Assembly: GCA_002403905.1 (NCBI GenBank)
Contig: DHIR01000173.1
Span: 1-7,155, forward strand
Direction of reading: 5' to 3'
Length of the DNA: 7,155 bases
Source of the DNA: Mucilaginibacter sp. UBA4741
Lineage (GTDB): Bacteria > Bacteroidota > Bacteroidia > Sphingobacteriales > Sphingobacteriaceae
Shown here: piece by piece, positions 1 to 7,086 of the stretch
Layout of the letters: each line of letters opens with the position of its first letter
Numbering within the stretch: the stretch's first letter is position 1
The notes under the pieces: model-generated
Seen by the model: the letters and a program-made list of their open reading frames with translations, nothing else
Databases searched by the model: none
What the model was told of the DNA's origin: nothing
Position numbers and translations under genes: made by a program

Positions 1-128
1 GGGTAGCTATTATTAAAGACAGCGAAGGCTTTAACGCCAAGTTGCGCGAGTTTGAAAGATTAGAACCGGGTGAAGAAGTAATAGAGAACGAGTATTTAAA
101 TAAAGGGGCTAAAGTATTTACGATGTAA
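1..128 (+). CDS. ilvN: Probable acetolactate synthase small (regulatory) subunit, C-terminal end only
   Basis: An open frame enters from the left edge (first full codon at 3) and stops at TAA 126-128, giving 41 residues that begin VAIIKDSEGFN and end KGAKVFTM. The charged segment LEPGEEVIENEYLN and the VFTM tail resemble, from memory, the C-termini of Bacteroidota IlvN proteins. IlvN is the small subunit that carries valine feedback control of acetohydroxyacid synthase. Its place upstream of ilvC fits the common ilvB-ilvN-ilvC order. The ACT domains lie outside the window, so the call rests on this tail and on context. The last five codons plus the stop (111-128) are repeated exactly at 231-248, next to the downstream methyltransferase gene. 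Confidence 0.7.
   Translation, partial: VAIIKDSEGFNAKLREFERLEPGEEVIENEYLNKGAKVFTM
111..128. repeat. 18-bp direct repeat, left copy (end of ilvN)
   Basis: The sequence aaagtatttacgatgtaa covers the last five codons and the stop codon of ilvN. It matches 231-248 exactly. The bases just outside differ on both sides (t/g before, c/t after), so the identity is exactly 18 bp. It is a candidate target-site duplication for the element at 129-230. Confidence 0.9.
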
Positions 129-230
129 CCCCCCAGCCCCCTAAAGGGGGAGCAAAAAAAGAAATTTAAAAAACAAACGCATCCAAAAAGTCTCCCCTAC
201 CGGGGGAGATTTAGAGGGGGCTAAAGACAG
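129..230. repeat. MITE-like or REP-like GC-rich palindromic element
   Basis: This non-coding insert has an A-rich centre and GC-rich ends. The ends carry an 8-bp inverted repeat, AGCCCCCT (135-142) against AGGGGGCT (215-222). Each end can also fold locally: CCCCC-TAAA-GGGGG at 137-150, and a perfect 7-bp stem TCTCCCC (191-197) / GGGGAGA (203-209) with a 5-base loop. The element contains no ORF. Exact 18-bp copies of the ilvN 3' end stand on both sides, as expected if the element inserted and duplicated its target. I recall similar CCCCC...GGGGG intergenic elements in Sphingobacteriales genomes. The exact element boundaries are inferred from the direct repeats. Confidence 0.75.
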
Positions 231-248
231 AAAGTATTTACGATGTAA
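231..248. repeat. 18-bp direct repeat, right copy (just before the methyltransferase start)
   Basis: This is an exact copy of 111-128. It ends two bases before the ATG at 251. Removing 129-248 would place the ilvN stop codon 2 nt upstream of the methyltransferase start, which suggests the two genes were tightly coupled before the insertion. Confidence 0.9.
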
Positions 249-250
249 TT

Positions 251-832
251 ATGTTTGAGCAGATTAGACAACAATATCCCGCAGCTTACAATGCTATAAA
301 AACCGCCAGCGAACGCAGCGGCTTTACTATGGCGTCGGAGGTATTGACCTGCTCATTACTTAAAACATTAGCGGCATCAAAACCGGTCGGTAAATTTTTA
401 GAACTGGGTACAGGTACAGGCTTAGCCACTACCTGGATATTAGATGGTATGGATGAAACGTCAACATTAGTATCAATTGATAATGATGAAACCATTTTAA
501 ACATCGCCAAAGAAAACCTTGGGGTTGATAAACGTTTAAAACTGATCTGTACAGATGGTGCCGATTGGATAAAGCAAAATGCTAAACAGAAATTCAGCTT
601 TGTATTTGCCGATGCGTGGCCCGGCAAATTTTTATTGCTTGACGAGGTATTGGCAATGATAGAAAAAGGCGGCTTTTATATCATTGACGATATGCTGCCG
701 CAACAAAACTGGCCCGAAGGACATGCTAATAAAGTAACGGACCTGCTGGCCTATTTAGACGCAAGGGACGATCTATCAGTAACAAAATTAGGCTGGGCAA
801 CCGGTATAGTAATCATCACAAAAAATAAATAA
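251..832 (+). CDS. Class I SAM-dependent methyltransferase, O-methyltransferase-like
   Basis: This 193-residue, probably cytoplasmic protein has the Rossmann methyltransferase fold. Motif I is ELGTGTGLAT (51-60), which binds SAM. The acidic end of strand 2 is in VSIDNDE (74-80) and would contact the ribose. FVFADAW (118-123) and GGFYIIDDMLPQ (140-151) follow as strands 4 and 5. The paired acidic motifs (D121, D146, D147) resemble the metal site of COMT/YrrM-type O-methyltransferases, but the usual Asp-Asn pair is Asp-Asp here, so metal dependence is uncertain. There is no signal peptide or membrane segment. The gene lies between ilvN and ilvC, 69 bp before ilvC, and is probably co-transcribed with them. 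The substrate cannot be told from sequence, and no BCAA pathway step needs a methyltransferase. The start is ATG 251, with no Shine-Dalgarno sequence. Confidence 0.85.
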   Translation: MFEQIRQQYPAAYNAIKTASERSGFTMASEVLTCSLLKTLAASKPVGKFLELGTGTGLATTWILDGMDETSTLVSIDNDETILNIAKENLGVDKRLKLICTDGADWIKQNAKQKFSFVFADAWPGKFLLLDEVLAMIEKGGFYIIDDMLPQQNWPEGHANKVTDLLAYLDARDDLSVTKLGWATGIVIITKNK

Positions 833-845
833 TAAACATAAATCA

Positions 846-880
846 ATCGGTGCAATCACAATAAAACATCGATGTAATCA
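846..880. repeat. Degenerate 13-bp direct repeat pair before ilvC
   Basis: ATCGGTGCAATCA (846-858) recurs as ATCGATGTAATCA (868-880), with two differences and a 22-bp period. Both copies are followed by CAATAAAA-like sequence. They fill most of the 69-bp gap between the methyltransferase gene and ilvC. The pair could be a remnant of a dispersed intergenic repeat or a regulator-binding tandem site; the sequence does not decide between these. I see no Bacteroidota TAnnTTTG promoter element in the gap. Confidence 0.5.
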
Positions 881-901
881 AAATCAATAAAAACAAAAAT
901 C

Positions 902-1960
902 ATGGCAAAATTAATTTTCGGCACTACTGAAGAAAATGTAGTAACCCGCGAGGAGTTCCCTTTAGCAAAGGCACAAGACATTTTAAAGAACGAAGTAGTA
1001 GCTGTTATCGGTTATGGCGTACAGGGCCCGGGCCAGGCGCTTAATCAAAAAGACAACGGTATCAATGTAATTGTTGGTCAGCGTAAAAATTCTAAATCAT
1101 GGGATAAAGCTGTTAGCGATGGTTTTGTACCGGGCGAAACTCTTTTTGAGATCGAAGAAGCTTTGGAAAAAGGCACTGTAATTTGTTATTTATTAAGCGA
1201 TGCAGCGCAAATTGCTTTATGGCCAACTGTTAAAAAACATTTAACTCCGAGTAAAGCATTATATTTCTCTCATGGTTTCGGCATTACTTTTAATGAGCAA
1301 ACCGGTATCATCCCTCCTGCTGATGTTGACGTATTTTTAGTTGCTCCAAAAGGATCAGGTACTTCATTGCGTCGTATGTTCTTGCAAGGTCGTGGCTTAA
1401 ACTCAAGCTACGCTATATTCCAGGATGCTACAGGCCGTGCTTTCGAGCGTGTTATCGCTTTAGGTATCGCGGTTGGTAGCGGCTATTTATTCGAAACAGA
1501 TTTCCGTAAAGAAGTATACAGCGATTTAACCGGCGAGCGTGGTACGCTAATGGGTTGTATCCAGGGTATTTTTGCTGCACAATACGATGTATTACGCAGT
1601 AATGGCCATTCTCCTTCAGAATCTTTTAACGAAACTGTTGAAGAGTTAACCCAATCATTAATGCCTTTAGTTGCAGAAAATGGTATGGATTGGATGTATG
1701 CCAATTGCTCTACCACTGCACAACGTGGCGCTTTAGATTGGTGGAAAAAATTCCGTGACGCTACTAAACCAGTGTTTGAAGACCTATACAAAAGTGTTGC
1801 TACAGGTGTTGAGTCACAAAAATCTATCGACTCAAACAGCAAGGAAGATTACCGTGAGAAACTGGACGCTGAGTTAAAAGAACTACGCGACAGCGAATTA
1901 TGGCAAGCAGGCAAAACTGTACGCAGTTTACGCCCTGAGAACCAGGCTGTAGAAGCATAA
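902..1960 (+). CDS. ilvC: Ketol-acid reductoisomerase (acetohydroxyacid isomeroreductase)
   Basis: IlvC converts 2-acetolactate to 2,3-dihydroxyisovalerate, and 2-aceto-2-hydroxybutyrate to the isoleucine precursor, using Mg2+ and NAD(P)H. The 352 residues form an N-terminal Rossmann domain with GYGVQG (37-42) and the cofactor loop GQRKNSKSW (59-67), whose Arg and Ser residues suggest NADPH. A catalytic-region His lies in YFSHGFG (H124). The knotted helical domain carries metal ligands in DLTGERG (D208, E212) and FNETVEE (E244, E248), plus the CST segment (269-271). It is slightly longer than ordinary class I enzymes (about 330 residues), with a tail ending in a VRSLRPEN motif. From memory, both body and tail look much like fungal mitochondrial Ilv5 and other Bacteroidota IlvC. 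Arg codons are all CGT or CGC, unlike the mixed usage in leuA, which fits high expression. The start is ATG 902 after an A-rich leader. Confidence 0.97.
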   Translation: MAKLIFGTTEENVVTREEFPLAKAQDILKNEVVAVIGYGVQGPGQALNQKDNGINVIVGQRKNSKSWDKAVSDGFVPGETLFEIEEALEKGTVICYLLSDAAQIALWPTVKKHLTPSKALYFSHGFGITFNEQTGIIPPADVDVFLVAPKGSGTSLRRMFLQGRGLNSSYAIFQDATGRAFERVIALGIAVGSGYLFETDFRKEVYSDLTGERGTLMGCIQGIFAAQYDVLRSNGHSPSESFNETVEELTQSLMPLVAENGMDWMYANCSTTAQRGALDWWKKFRDATKPVFEDLYKSVATGVESQKSIDSNSKEDYREKLDAELKELRDSELWQAGKTVRSLRPENQAVEA

Positions 1961-1966
1961 GTTTAA

Positions 1967-2041
1967 GTAGTAAGTATATAGTATCAAGTAGCAAGACTGG
2001 CAAAATAAAAGTCTTGATACTTGATACTCACTACTTGATAC
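1967..2041. repeat. Heptamer-built inverted repeat (hairpin) between ilvC and leuA
   Basis: The left arm is four consecutive 7-bp units (1967-1994; variants of GTATCAA) followed by GAC (1995-1997). After a 13-nt loop (1998-2010) the right arm is GTC (2011-2013) followed by four 7-bp units (2014-2041; mostly TTGATAC). Paired from the inside, the units show 1, 0, 3 and 2 mismatches, so the stem is strongest near the loop. The right arm holds a TTG (2014) in frame with leuA, which should not be taken as its start. It may be an mRNA stabiliser or processing hairpin, or a mobile-repeat relic. No U-run follows to make it an intrinsic terminator. Confidence 0.85.
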
Positions 2042-2067
2042 TAATTAAGATAATCAAACAAAAAAAT

Positions 2068-3252
2068 ATGTTACACGATCCCAACCGAGTCTACGTTTTT
2101 GATACCACGCTGCGCGATGGCGAGCAGGTACCGGGCTGCCAGTTAACTACCCCTGAAAAAATTGAGATTGCCCACGAACTGGAAGCATTAGGCGTTGACA
2201 TTATTGAAGCGGGTTTCCCTATATCAAGCCCCGGCGATTTCCAGAGCGTGGTAGAAATATCAAAAGCGGTAAAGAACCCAACCGTTTGCGCGTTAACCCG
2301 TGCCAACAAAGGCGATATTGACGCCGCTGTAGAATCACTAAGATACGCTAAGCATCCACGGATCCATACCGGTATTGGCTCGTCTGATATGCATATCAAG
2401 AACAAATTTAACAGCACCCGCGAAGAGATTTTGGAGCGCGCTGTTGAAGCTGTAAAATATGCCAAAAAATCTGTTGAAGATATTGAGTTTTATGCAGAAG
2501 ATGCCGGTCGCGCCGACGTTCGCTACCTGGCTCAAATGATCGAGGCCGTTATTGCAGCAGGTGCAACGGTAGTAAACATACCCGATACCAACGGTTATTG
2601 CCTGCCCGACCAATACGGCGAAAAAATTAAGTTCCTTAAAGAGAACGTTAAAAATATTGACAAAGCCATTATATCTGTGCATTGCCATAATGATTTGGGT
2701 TTAGCTACGGCAAACTCCATAGCAGGCTTGCAAAACGGCGCCCGCCAAATAGAGGGTACCATTAATGGCATTGGTGAGCGTGCGGGTAATACTGCAATTG
2801 AAGAGGTGGTGATGATCTTAAGGACCCATCAGGCGCTTGGCTTACACACCAACATTAACGCAAAGAATTTTTATGAGTTGAGCCGTATGGTTAGCTCGCA
2901 AATGCGCATGCCGGTACAGCCTAATAAGGCTATTGTTGGCAGTAACGCGTTTGCACATAGCTCGGGCATCCACCAGGATGGTTTCCTGAAAAACAGAGAA
3001 AATTACGAAATTATCAGGCCCGAAGACGTTGGTTTCCCTAACGCGAGCATTGTACTTACCGCGCGTAGCGGAAGGCATGCTTTAAAGTTCCATTTGGAGC
3101 GTTTGGGCATCAGCCTTAATAAAGACGAATTGAGTGATGCCTATCACCGTTTCCTTACTTTGGCCGATAATAAATTAGATATTAATGATGATGACCTTTT
3201 GTTGATAATGACTAACGATAATACATACGTTCAGTCGATGCACAAGAGTTAA
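2068..3252 (+). CDS. leuA: 2-isopropylmalate synthase, short form lacking the regulatory domain
   Basis: LeuA condenses acetyl-CoA with 2-ketoisovalerate in the first committed step to leucine. The 394-residue protein is a DRE-TIM barrel: [10 protein letters not shown] (11-20; R16 and metal ligand D17), SSDMH (105-109), FYAEDAGR (141-148; E144), the metal-binding HCHND (205-209), GERAGN (236-241; N241) and SSGIHQDG (298-305). Full-length LeuA has about 510 residues with a C-terminal LeuA_dimer leucine-binding domain. This one stops shortly after the linker region, so classical leucine feedback is probably absent, as in other short LeuA and homocitrate synthase-type proteins. ATG 2068 is chosen because the longer in-frame TTG at 2014 lies inside the upstream repeat and would add 18 poorly fitting residues. 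leuC starts 16 bp downstream, suggesting coupling. A relative such as homocitrate synthase is possible but unlikely here. Confidence 0.93.
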   Translation: MLHDPNRVYVFDTTLRDGEQVPGCQLTTPEKIEIAHELEALGVDIIEAGFPISSPGDFQSVVEISKAVKNPTVCALTRANKGDIDAAVESLRYAKHPRIHTGIGSSDMHIKNKFNSTREEILERAVEAVKYAKKSVEDIEFYAEDAGRADVRYLAQMIEAVIAAGATVVNIPDTNGYCLPDQYGEKIKFLKENVKNIDKAIISVHCHNDLGLATANSIAGLQNGARQIEGTINGIGERAGNTAIEEVVMILRTHQALGLHTNINAKNFYELSRMVSSQMRMPVQPNKAIVGSNAFAHSSGIHQDGFLKNRENYEIIRPEDVGFPNASIVLTARSGRHALKFHLERLGISLNKDELSDAYHRFLTLADNKLDINDDDLLLIMTNDNTYVQSMHKS

Positions 3253-3268
3253 TATAATAAAATAAAAA

Positions 3269-4675
3269 ATGAGCAAGACATTATTTGATAAGGTGTGGGA
3301 CACACACGTAGTACGTAAGATTGAAGGCGGACCGGATGTGCTATTTATAGATCGTCACCTAATCCACGAAGTTACCAGCCCGGTTGCCTTTTTAGGCTTA
3401 AAAACCAGGGGCATAAGCGTTTTGTACCCTAACCGTACATTTGCTACTGCCGACCATAATACACCAACCATTCACCAGGACCAGCCGGTTGCCGATCCGC
3501 TTTCGGCCAACCAGTTACACATGCTGGAATCAAACTCTGCCGAGTACGGCATTAGCCACTGGGGATTGGGCCATCAAAAAAATGGTATCGTACACGTAGT
3601 GGGTCCAGAGTATGGTATTACCCAACCCGGCGCGACTATTGTTTGCGGCGACTCGCATACCTCAACCCATGGCGCTTTTGGAGCCATCGCGTTTGGTATC
3701 GGCACGTCCGAAGTTGAAATGGTATTGGCTACCCAGTGCATTATGCAGCCAAAACCTAAAAAAATGCGCATTAATATTAATGGCAAATTAGGCAAAGCAG
3801 TTACACCTAAGGATGTGGCTTTGTTCATCATATCTCAGCTAACAACATCAGGCGCTACAGGTTACTTTGTAGAATATGCTGGCGATGTTTTTGAGAACAT
3901 GACCATGGAAGGCCGTATGACGGTATGTAACCTTAGTATTGAAATGGGTGCCCGTGGCGGTATGATAGCTCCGGATGAAACTACTATCAACTACGTTAAA
4001 GGACGCGAGTTTAGCCCTAAAGGCGAGGCTTGGGACAAAGCATTAGCTTACTACAAAACCTTAAAGACAGATGCTGACGCGGTATTTGATAAAGAATTAA
4101 CTTTTGATGGTGCTACTATCGAACCCATGATCACCTACGGTACCAACCCGGGTATGGGCATGGGTATATCGCATGATATCCCTGATGCTGCCGATGTTGA
4201 AGGCGGCGCGGCTACTTACGCAAAATCATTAGGCTATATGGGTTTCCATGAAGGCGATTCAATGATAGGCAAGCAGGTTGATTTTGTATTTGTTGGCAGT
4301 TGTACCAATGGCCGCATAGAAGATTTCAGAGCGTTTACATCATTAGTAAAAGGCAAACACAAAGCGGATAATGTTACGGCCTGGTTAGTACCGGGATCGC
4401 ACATTGTTGAGGCACAAATTAAAGAAGAAGGCTTACTGGATATTTTAACCGAAGCCGGATTTGAGTTGCGCCAGCCGGGTTGCTCTGCTTGTTTAGCTAT
4501 GAATGATGATAAAGTACCTGCCGGCAAATACGCGGTAAGTACATCAAACAGGAACTTCGAGGGCCGTCAAGGTCCGGGATCACGCACCATGCTGGCTAGT
4601 CCGCTGGTTGCAGCAGCAGCAGCAGTTACCGGCGTAGTTACCGACCCAAGAACATTAATTGAAGAATTGGCATAA
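3269..4675 (+). CDS. leuC: 3-isopropylmalate dehydratase, large subunit
   Basis: LeuC, with LeuD, isomerises 2-isopropylmalate to 3-isopropylmalate through a dehydration-rehydration on a [4Fe-4S] cluster. The 468 residues match the usual aconitase-family large subunit length. Visible motifs are the early active-site [11 protein letters not shown] (28-38), [12 protein letters not shown] (127-138), and the three cluster cysteines: C345 in GSCTNGR, and C405 and C408 in [18 protein letters not shown] (426-435) follows near the C-terminus. A run of five GCA codons (4610-4624) encodes a short Ala stretch typical of this part of the family. The start ATG 3269 lies 16 bp after the leuA stop in an A/T-rich leader without a Shine-Dalgarno sequence. 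If the downstream synthase makes citramalate, the LeuCD complex would also process it, as established in organisms with the citramalate route to isoleucine. Confidence 0.97.
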   Translation: MSKTLFDKVWDTHVVRKIEGGPDVLFIDRHLIHEVTSPVAFLGLKTRGISVLYPNRTFATADHNTPTIHQDQPVADPLSANQLHMLESNSAEYGISHWGLGHQKNGIVHVVGPEYGITQPGATIVCGDSHTSTHGAFGAIAFGIGTSEVEMVLATQCIMQPKPKKMRININGKLGKAVTPKDVALFIISQLTTSGATGYFVEYAGDVFENMTMEGRMTVCNLSIEMGARGGMIAPDETTINYVKGREFSPKGEAWDKALAYYKTLKTDADAVFDKELTFDGATIEPMITYGTNPGMGMGISHDIPDAADVEGGAATYAKSLGYMGFHEGDSMIGKQVDFVFVGSCTNGRIEDFRAFTSLVKGKHKADNVTAWLVPGSHIVEAQIKEEGLLDILTEAGFELRQPGCSACLAMNDDKVPAGKYAVSTSNRNFEGRQGPGSRTMLASPLVAAAAAVTGVVTDPRTLIEELA

Positions 4676-4679
4676 AAAG

Positions 4680-4755
4680 GTCCATAGACCATAGTTGATA
4701 GTCCATAGCTGACCGCTATCCAAGAACTATCAACTATGGACCATGGACTATAAAC
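4680..4755. repeat. Heptamer-built inverted repeat (hairpin) between leuC and leuD
   Basis: The left arm is four tandem 7-bp units (4680-4707): GTCCATA, GACCATA, GTTGATA and GTCCATA again. The right arm (4728-4755) carries the inverted set TATCAAC, TATGGAC, CATGGAC and a degenerate TATAAAC. The best-paired segments are about 4679-4705 and 4725-4751. The design matches the ilvC-leuA element although the heptamers differ. The right arm contains an in-frame ATG (4743) that creates a false upstream start for leuD. No U-run follows the stem, so a simple terminator is unlikely. Confidence 0.85.
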
Positions 4756-4763
4756 TAAAAAAT

Positions 4764-5360
4764 ATGGCTTACGATAAATTTAATACACTTACAAGCACCG
4801 CGGTACCATTGCCTATAGAGAATGTGGATACCGACCAATTGATACCTGCCCGTTTTTTAAAAGCGACAGAGCGTGTTGGTTTTGGTGATAACCTTTTCCG
4901 CGATTGGCGTTACAATCCGGACAATACACCTAAAAAAGACTTTGTACTGAACGACCCTACCTATACCGGTAAGATACTGGTTGGCGGTAAAAACTTTGGA
5001 TCGGGCTCATCAAGAGAGCACGCTGCCTGGTCGGTTTACGATTATGGTTTCCGTTGCGTGGTGTCCAGTTTCTTTGCTGATATATTCAGAGGCAACTGTT
5101 TAAACATTGGCGTATTGCCGGTACAGGTTAGCCCGGAGTTTTCTGAGAAAATCTTCGCCGCGATATTTGCTGATCCCAAAACGGAGATCGAAGTCAATCT
5201 GCCAAATCAAACCATCACCCTTTTAGCTACCGGCGAAAAAGAAACGTTTGATATCAACTCGTACAAAAAGAACAATATGCTTAACGGCTTTGATGATATT
5301 GATTATCTACAAAGCATAAAAGGCGAAATTGAGGAATTTGCAGCGCAGCTTCCGTTATAA
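4764..5360 (+). CDS. leuD: 3-isopropylmalate dehydratase, small subunit
   Basis: LeuD is the swivelling small subunit that completes the LeuCD isomerase active site. The 198 residues match the bacterial LeuD length of about 200. Motifs are [12 protein letters not shown] (21-32), [13 protein letters not shown] (75-87), whose Ser/Arg loop binds substrate carboxylates, and [20 protein letters not shown] (101-120). ATG 4764 is preferred over the in-frame ATG at 4743. The latter falls inside the palindromic repeat and would add MDYKLKN, while MAYDKF fits the usual LeuD opening and follows an A-rich leader. The gene lies 88 bp after leuC, a gap mostly taken up by the repeat. A 205-bp gap follows before the second synthase gene. 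Confidence 0.96.
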   Translation: MAYDKFNTLTSTAVPLPIENVDTDQLIPARFLKATERVGFGDNLFRDWRYNPDNTPKKDFVLNDPTYTGKILVGGKNFGSGSSREHAAWSVYDYGFRCVVSSFFADIFRGNCLNIGVLPVQVSPEFSEKIFAAIFADPKTEIEVNLPNQTITLLATGEKETFDINSYKKNNMLNGFDDIDYLQSIKGEIEEFAAQLPL

Positions 5361-5367
5361 AAATATT

Positions 5368-5462
5368 TTGTCATTTCGAACGAGGTACGAGAGAGAAAAC
5401 TATACAAGATAGGTCGCAAACATATCCGTGTATAGATCTCTCACTAACGTTCGAGATGACAA
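5368..5462. repeat. Imperfect inverted repeat between leuD and cimA
   Basis: The arm 5368-5408, starting TTGTCATTTCGAACG, is mirrored by 5427-5462, ending CGTTCGAGATGACAA. The outer 15 bp pair with one mismatch, and the inner parts (GAGAGA/TCTCTC and CTATAC/GTATAG) pair with small bulges. I recall GTCATTTCGA...TCGAAATGAC intergenic hairpins as common dispersed repeats in Sphingobacteriales, so this looks like a diverged copy. It differs from the heptamer-built elements and has no coding potential. It could form a stable stem in the leuD-cimA transcript. Confidence 0.8.
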
Positions 5463-5491
5463 GTTTAATAGAGACTAATACTATACAAACC

Positions 5492-5522
5492 AAAGCGCTG
5501 TTCATAACAGCGAAACGCTTTT
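5492..5522 (+). other. Small hairpin with alternative pairings upstream of cimA
   Basis: CGCTGTT (5496-5502) and AACAGCG (5506-5512) form a perfect 7-bp stem with a 3-nt loop. AAAGCG (5492-5497) can instead pair with CGCTTT (5516-5521), which ends in TTTT (5519-5522). The two pairings overlap at 5496-5497, so the full stems exclude each other. It might be a weak terminator or attenuator before cimA-leuB. The U-run is short and no leader peptide was recognised, so this is tentative. Confidence 0.35.
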
Positions 5523-5565
5523 ACCTTAATATACCGTAGCTACCTTGGCAGCTAATTTAACTACA

Positions 5566-7083
5566 ATGGAAAGAAGGAAAATAGAAATAATGGATACTAC
5601 ACTGCGCGATGGCGAACAAACATCGGGCGTGTCTTTTTCTATTTCAGAAAAACTAACCATCACCCAGCTATTGCTGGAAGAACTTCGGGTTGACCGTGTT
5701 GAGATTGCGTCGGCACGGGTATCAGAAGGCGAGTTCCAGGCGGTAAAAGCTATTATGAATTGGGCAGCCGCAAATGGCTATACCGATCGAATAGAAGTGC
5801 TGTCGTTTGTTGATAACGGAGTATCTATTGATTGGATGATCAACGCAGGCGTTAAGGTGCAGAACCTTTTAACCAAAGGCTCATTAAACCATCTTACCCA
5901 TCAGCTTAAAAAAACACCAGAGCAGCATTTTGCCGAGATAAAACAGGTAATTGAGCTGGCCGCTAAAAATGGCATTGCTACCAATGTTTATTTAGAGGAT
6001 TGGAGCAACGGCATGCGTAACTCGCCTGATTATGTTTACCAGTATCTTGATTTTATTACCAAACAACAGGTAAAAAGAATTTTACTGCCGGATACGCTGG
6101 GCGTTTTAACCCCTGCCGAAACCTATAAATTTTTATCGGTACTGATAGCTAAATATCCGGGTATCCATTTTGATTTCCATGCGCATAACGACTATGACCT
6201 GGGGACCGCGAATGTTTTGGAAGCTATAAAAGCCGGCATACATGGCCTGCACCTAACCGTAAACGGTATGGGCGAGCGGGCCGGCAACGCGGCATTAGCC
6301 AGCGCTGTAGCGGTAATTAATGATTTCGCGCCGGAGGTGGAAATTGCGTTGAAAGAGTCGGCCATCTATACCGTTAGTAAGTTAGTTGAGACCTTCTCTG
6401 GTGTTAGGATTCCTACCAACAAACCAATTGTTGGCGAGAACGTATTTACCCAAACAGCAGGTATCCACGCCGATGGCGATAACAAGAACAACCTGTATTT
6501 TAATGATCTGCTGCCTGAGCGTTTCGGCCGTAAGCGCGAGTATGCGCTGGGTAAAACATCGGGCAAAGCCAACATAGAAAAAAACCTGCAGGAACTGGGC
6601 CTTAAACTAAATGATGCCGACCTTAAAAAAGTTACCCAACGTGTTATTGAATTAGGCGATAAGAAAGAAACGGTAACCAAAGAAGATCTGCCTTATATCA
6701 TATCCGATGTATTGGATAGCAGCTTGTATGACGAAAAGGTTGTTGTTGATTCGTACGTTTTAATGCACGCCATGGGCCTGCGCCCATCGGCTACCATATC
6801 TATGAGCATTGATGGCGACAAATTTGAAGAGAACGCGCAAGGCGATGGCCAGTTTGACGCTTTTATGAACGCGCTAGCCAAAGTTTACGCCAGGAAACAA
6901 AGAAAGTTACCCAAACTGATAGATTACGCGGTACGCATCGCACCTGGCAGTAGTTCGGACGCGTTATGCGAAACCATCATCACCTGGGAAACCCCTGAAA
7001 AGAAATTTATAACCCGCGGGTTAGATTCAGATCAGACAGTTTGCGCGATTAAGGCTACGCAGAAGATGTTGAACATAATATAG
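5566..7083 (+). CDS. cimA: Citramalate synthase-type condensing enzyme with C-terminal regulatory domain
   Basis: The 505-residue protein has a DRE-TIM barrel followed by a LeuA_dimer regulatory domain (about 390-505). Catalytic features are [10 protein letters not shown] (9-18; R14, D15), NVYLEDW (140-146; E144), metal-binding HAHND (205-209), GERAGN (236-241) and TAGIHADGD (297-305). Compared from memory with Leptospira CimA, long blocks are nearly the same, such as VDRVEIASARVS, NLLTKGSL and LPERFGRKR. The residues lining its pyruvate pocket (Leu81, Leu104, Tyr144) correspond to L79, L102 and Y142 here. I infer synthesis of (R)-citramalate from pyruvate and acetyl-CoA for isoleucine, using LeuCD and LeuB downstream, with likely isoleucine feedback through the C-terminal domain. 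Databases may label it 2-isopropylmalate synthase, so a LeuA role remains the alternative. ATG 5566 is preferred to the in-frame TTG at 5545, since MERRKIEIMD matches the family start. Confidence 0.8.
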   Translation: MERRKIEIMDTTLRDGEQTSGVSFSISEKLTITQLLLEELRVDRVEIASARVSEGEFQAVKAIMNWAAANGYTDRIEVLSFVDNGVSIDWMINAGVKVQNLLTKGSLNHLTHQLKKTPEQHFAEIKQVIELAAKNGIATNVYLEDWSNGMRNSPDYVYQYLDFITKQQVKRILLPDTLGVLTPAETYKFLSVLIAKYPGIHFDFHAHNDYDLGTANVLEAIKAGIHGLHLTVNGMGERAGNAALASAVAVINDFAPEVEIALKESAIYTVSKLVETFSGVRIPTNKPIVGENVFTQTAGIHADGDNKNNLYFNDLLPERFGRKREYALGKTSGKANIEKNLQELGLKLNDADLKKVTQRVIELGDKKETVTKEDLPYIISDVLDSSLYDEKVVVDSYVLMHAMGLRPSATISMSIDGDKFEENAQGDGQFDAFMNALAKVYARKQRKLPKLIDYAVRIAPGSSSDALCETIITWETPEKKFITRGLDSDQTVCAIKATQKMLNII

Positions 7084-7086
7084 AGG

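Noticed and set aside
286..627. Open frame on the - strand opposite the methyltransferase gene
   Set aside because: It lies wholly inside a well-supported + strand gene, has no recognisable domain and no neighbours on that strand. The other antisense frames (within ilvC, leuA, leuC and cimA) were rejected for the same reasons.
1967..2041. The heptamer arrays as a CRISPR array
   Set aside because: The units are 7 bp and contiguous with no spacers, and there are no cas genes.
4610..4624. GCA microsatellite in leuC as a possible phase-variable tract
   Set aside because: Five GCA codons encode a short alanine run normal for this part of LeuC. A trinucleotide unit would not shift the frame.
5364..5370. 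TATTTTG as a Bacteroidota -7 promoter element
   Set aside because: It is one base short of TAnnTTTG, has no matching -33 element, and overlaps the inverted repeat.
5545..5565. TTG 5545 as the cimA start
   Set aside because: It adds MAANLTT before the conserved MERRKIEIMD opening, has no supporting leader, and the ATG at 5566 fits the family start.
2098..5625. Similar DNA in leuA (about 2098-2130) and cimA (about 5590-5622) as a repeat
   Set aside because: Both encode the conserved DTTLRDGEQ active-site motif of paralogous enzymes. The similarity comes from protein homology.
6386..6577. 63-codon + strand open frame inside cimA
   Set aside because: It is an out-of-frame shadow of the conserved barrel-to-linker region of cimA, with no known motif.
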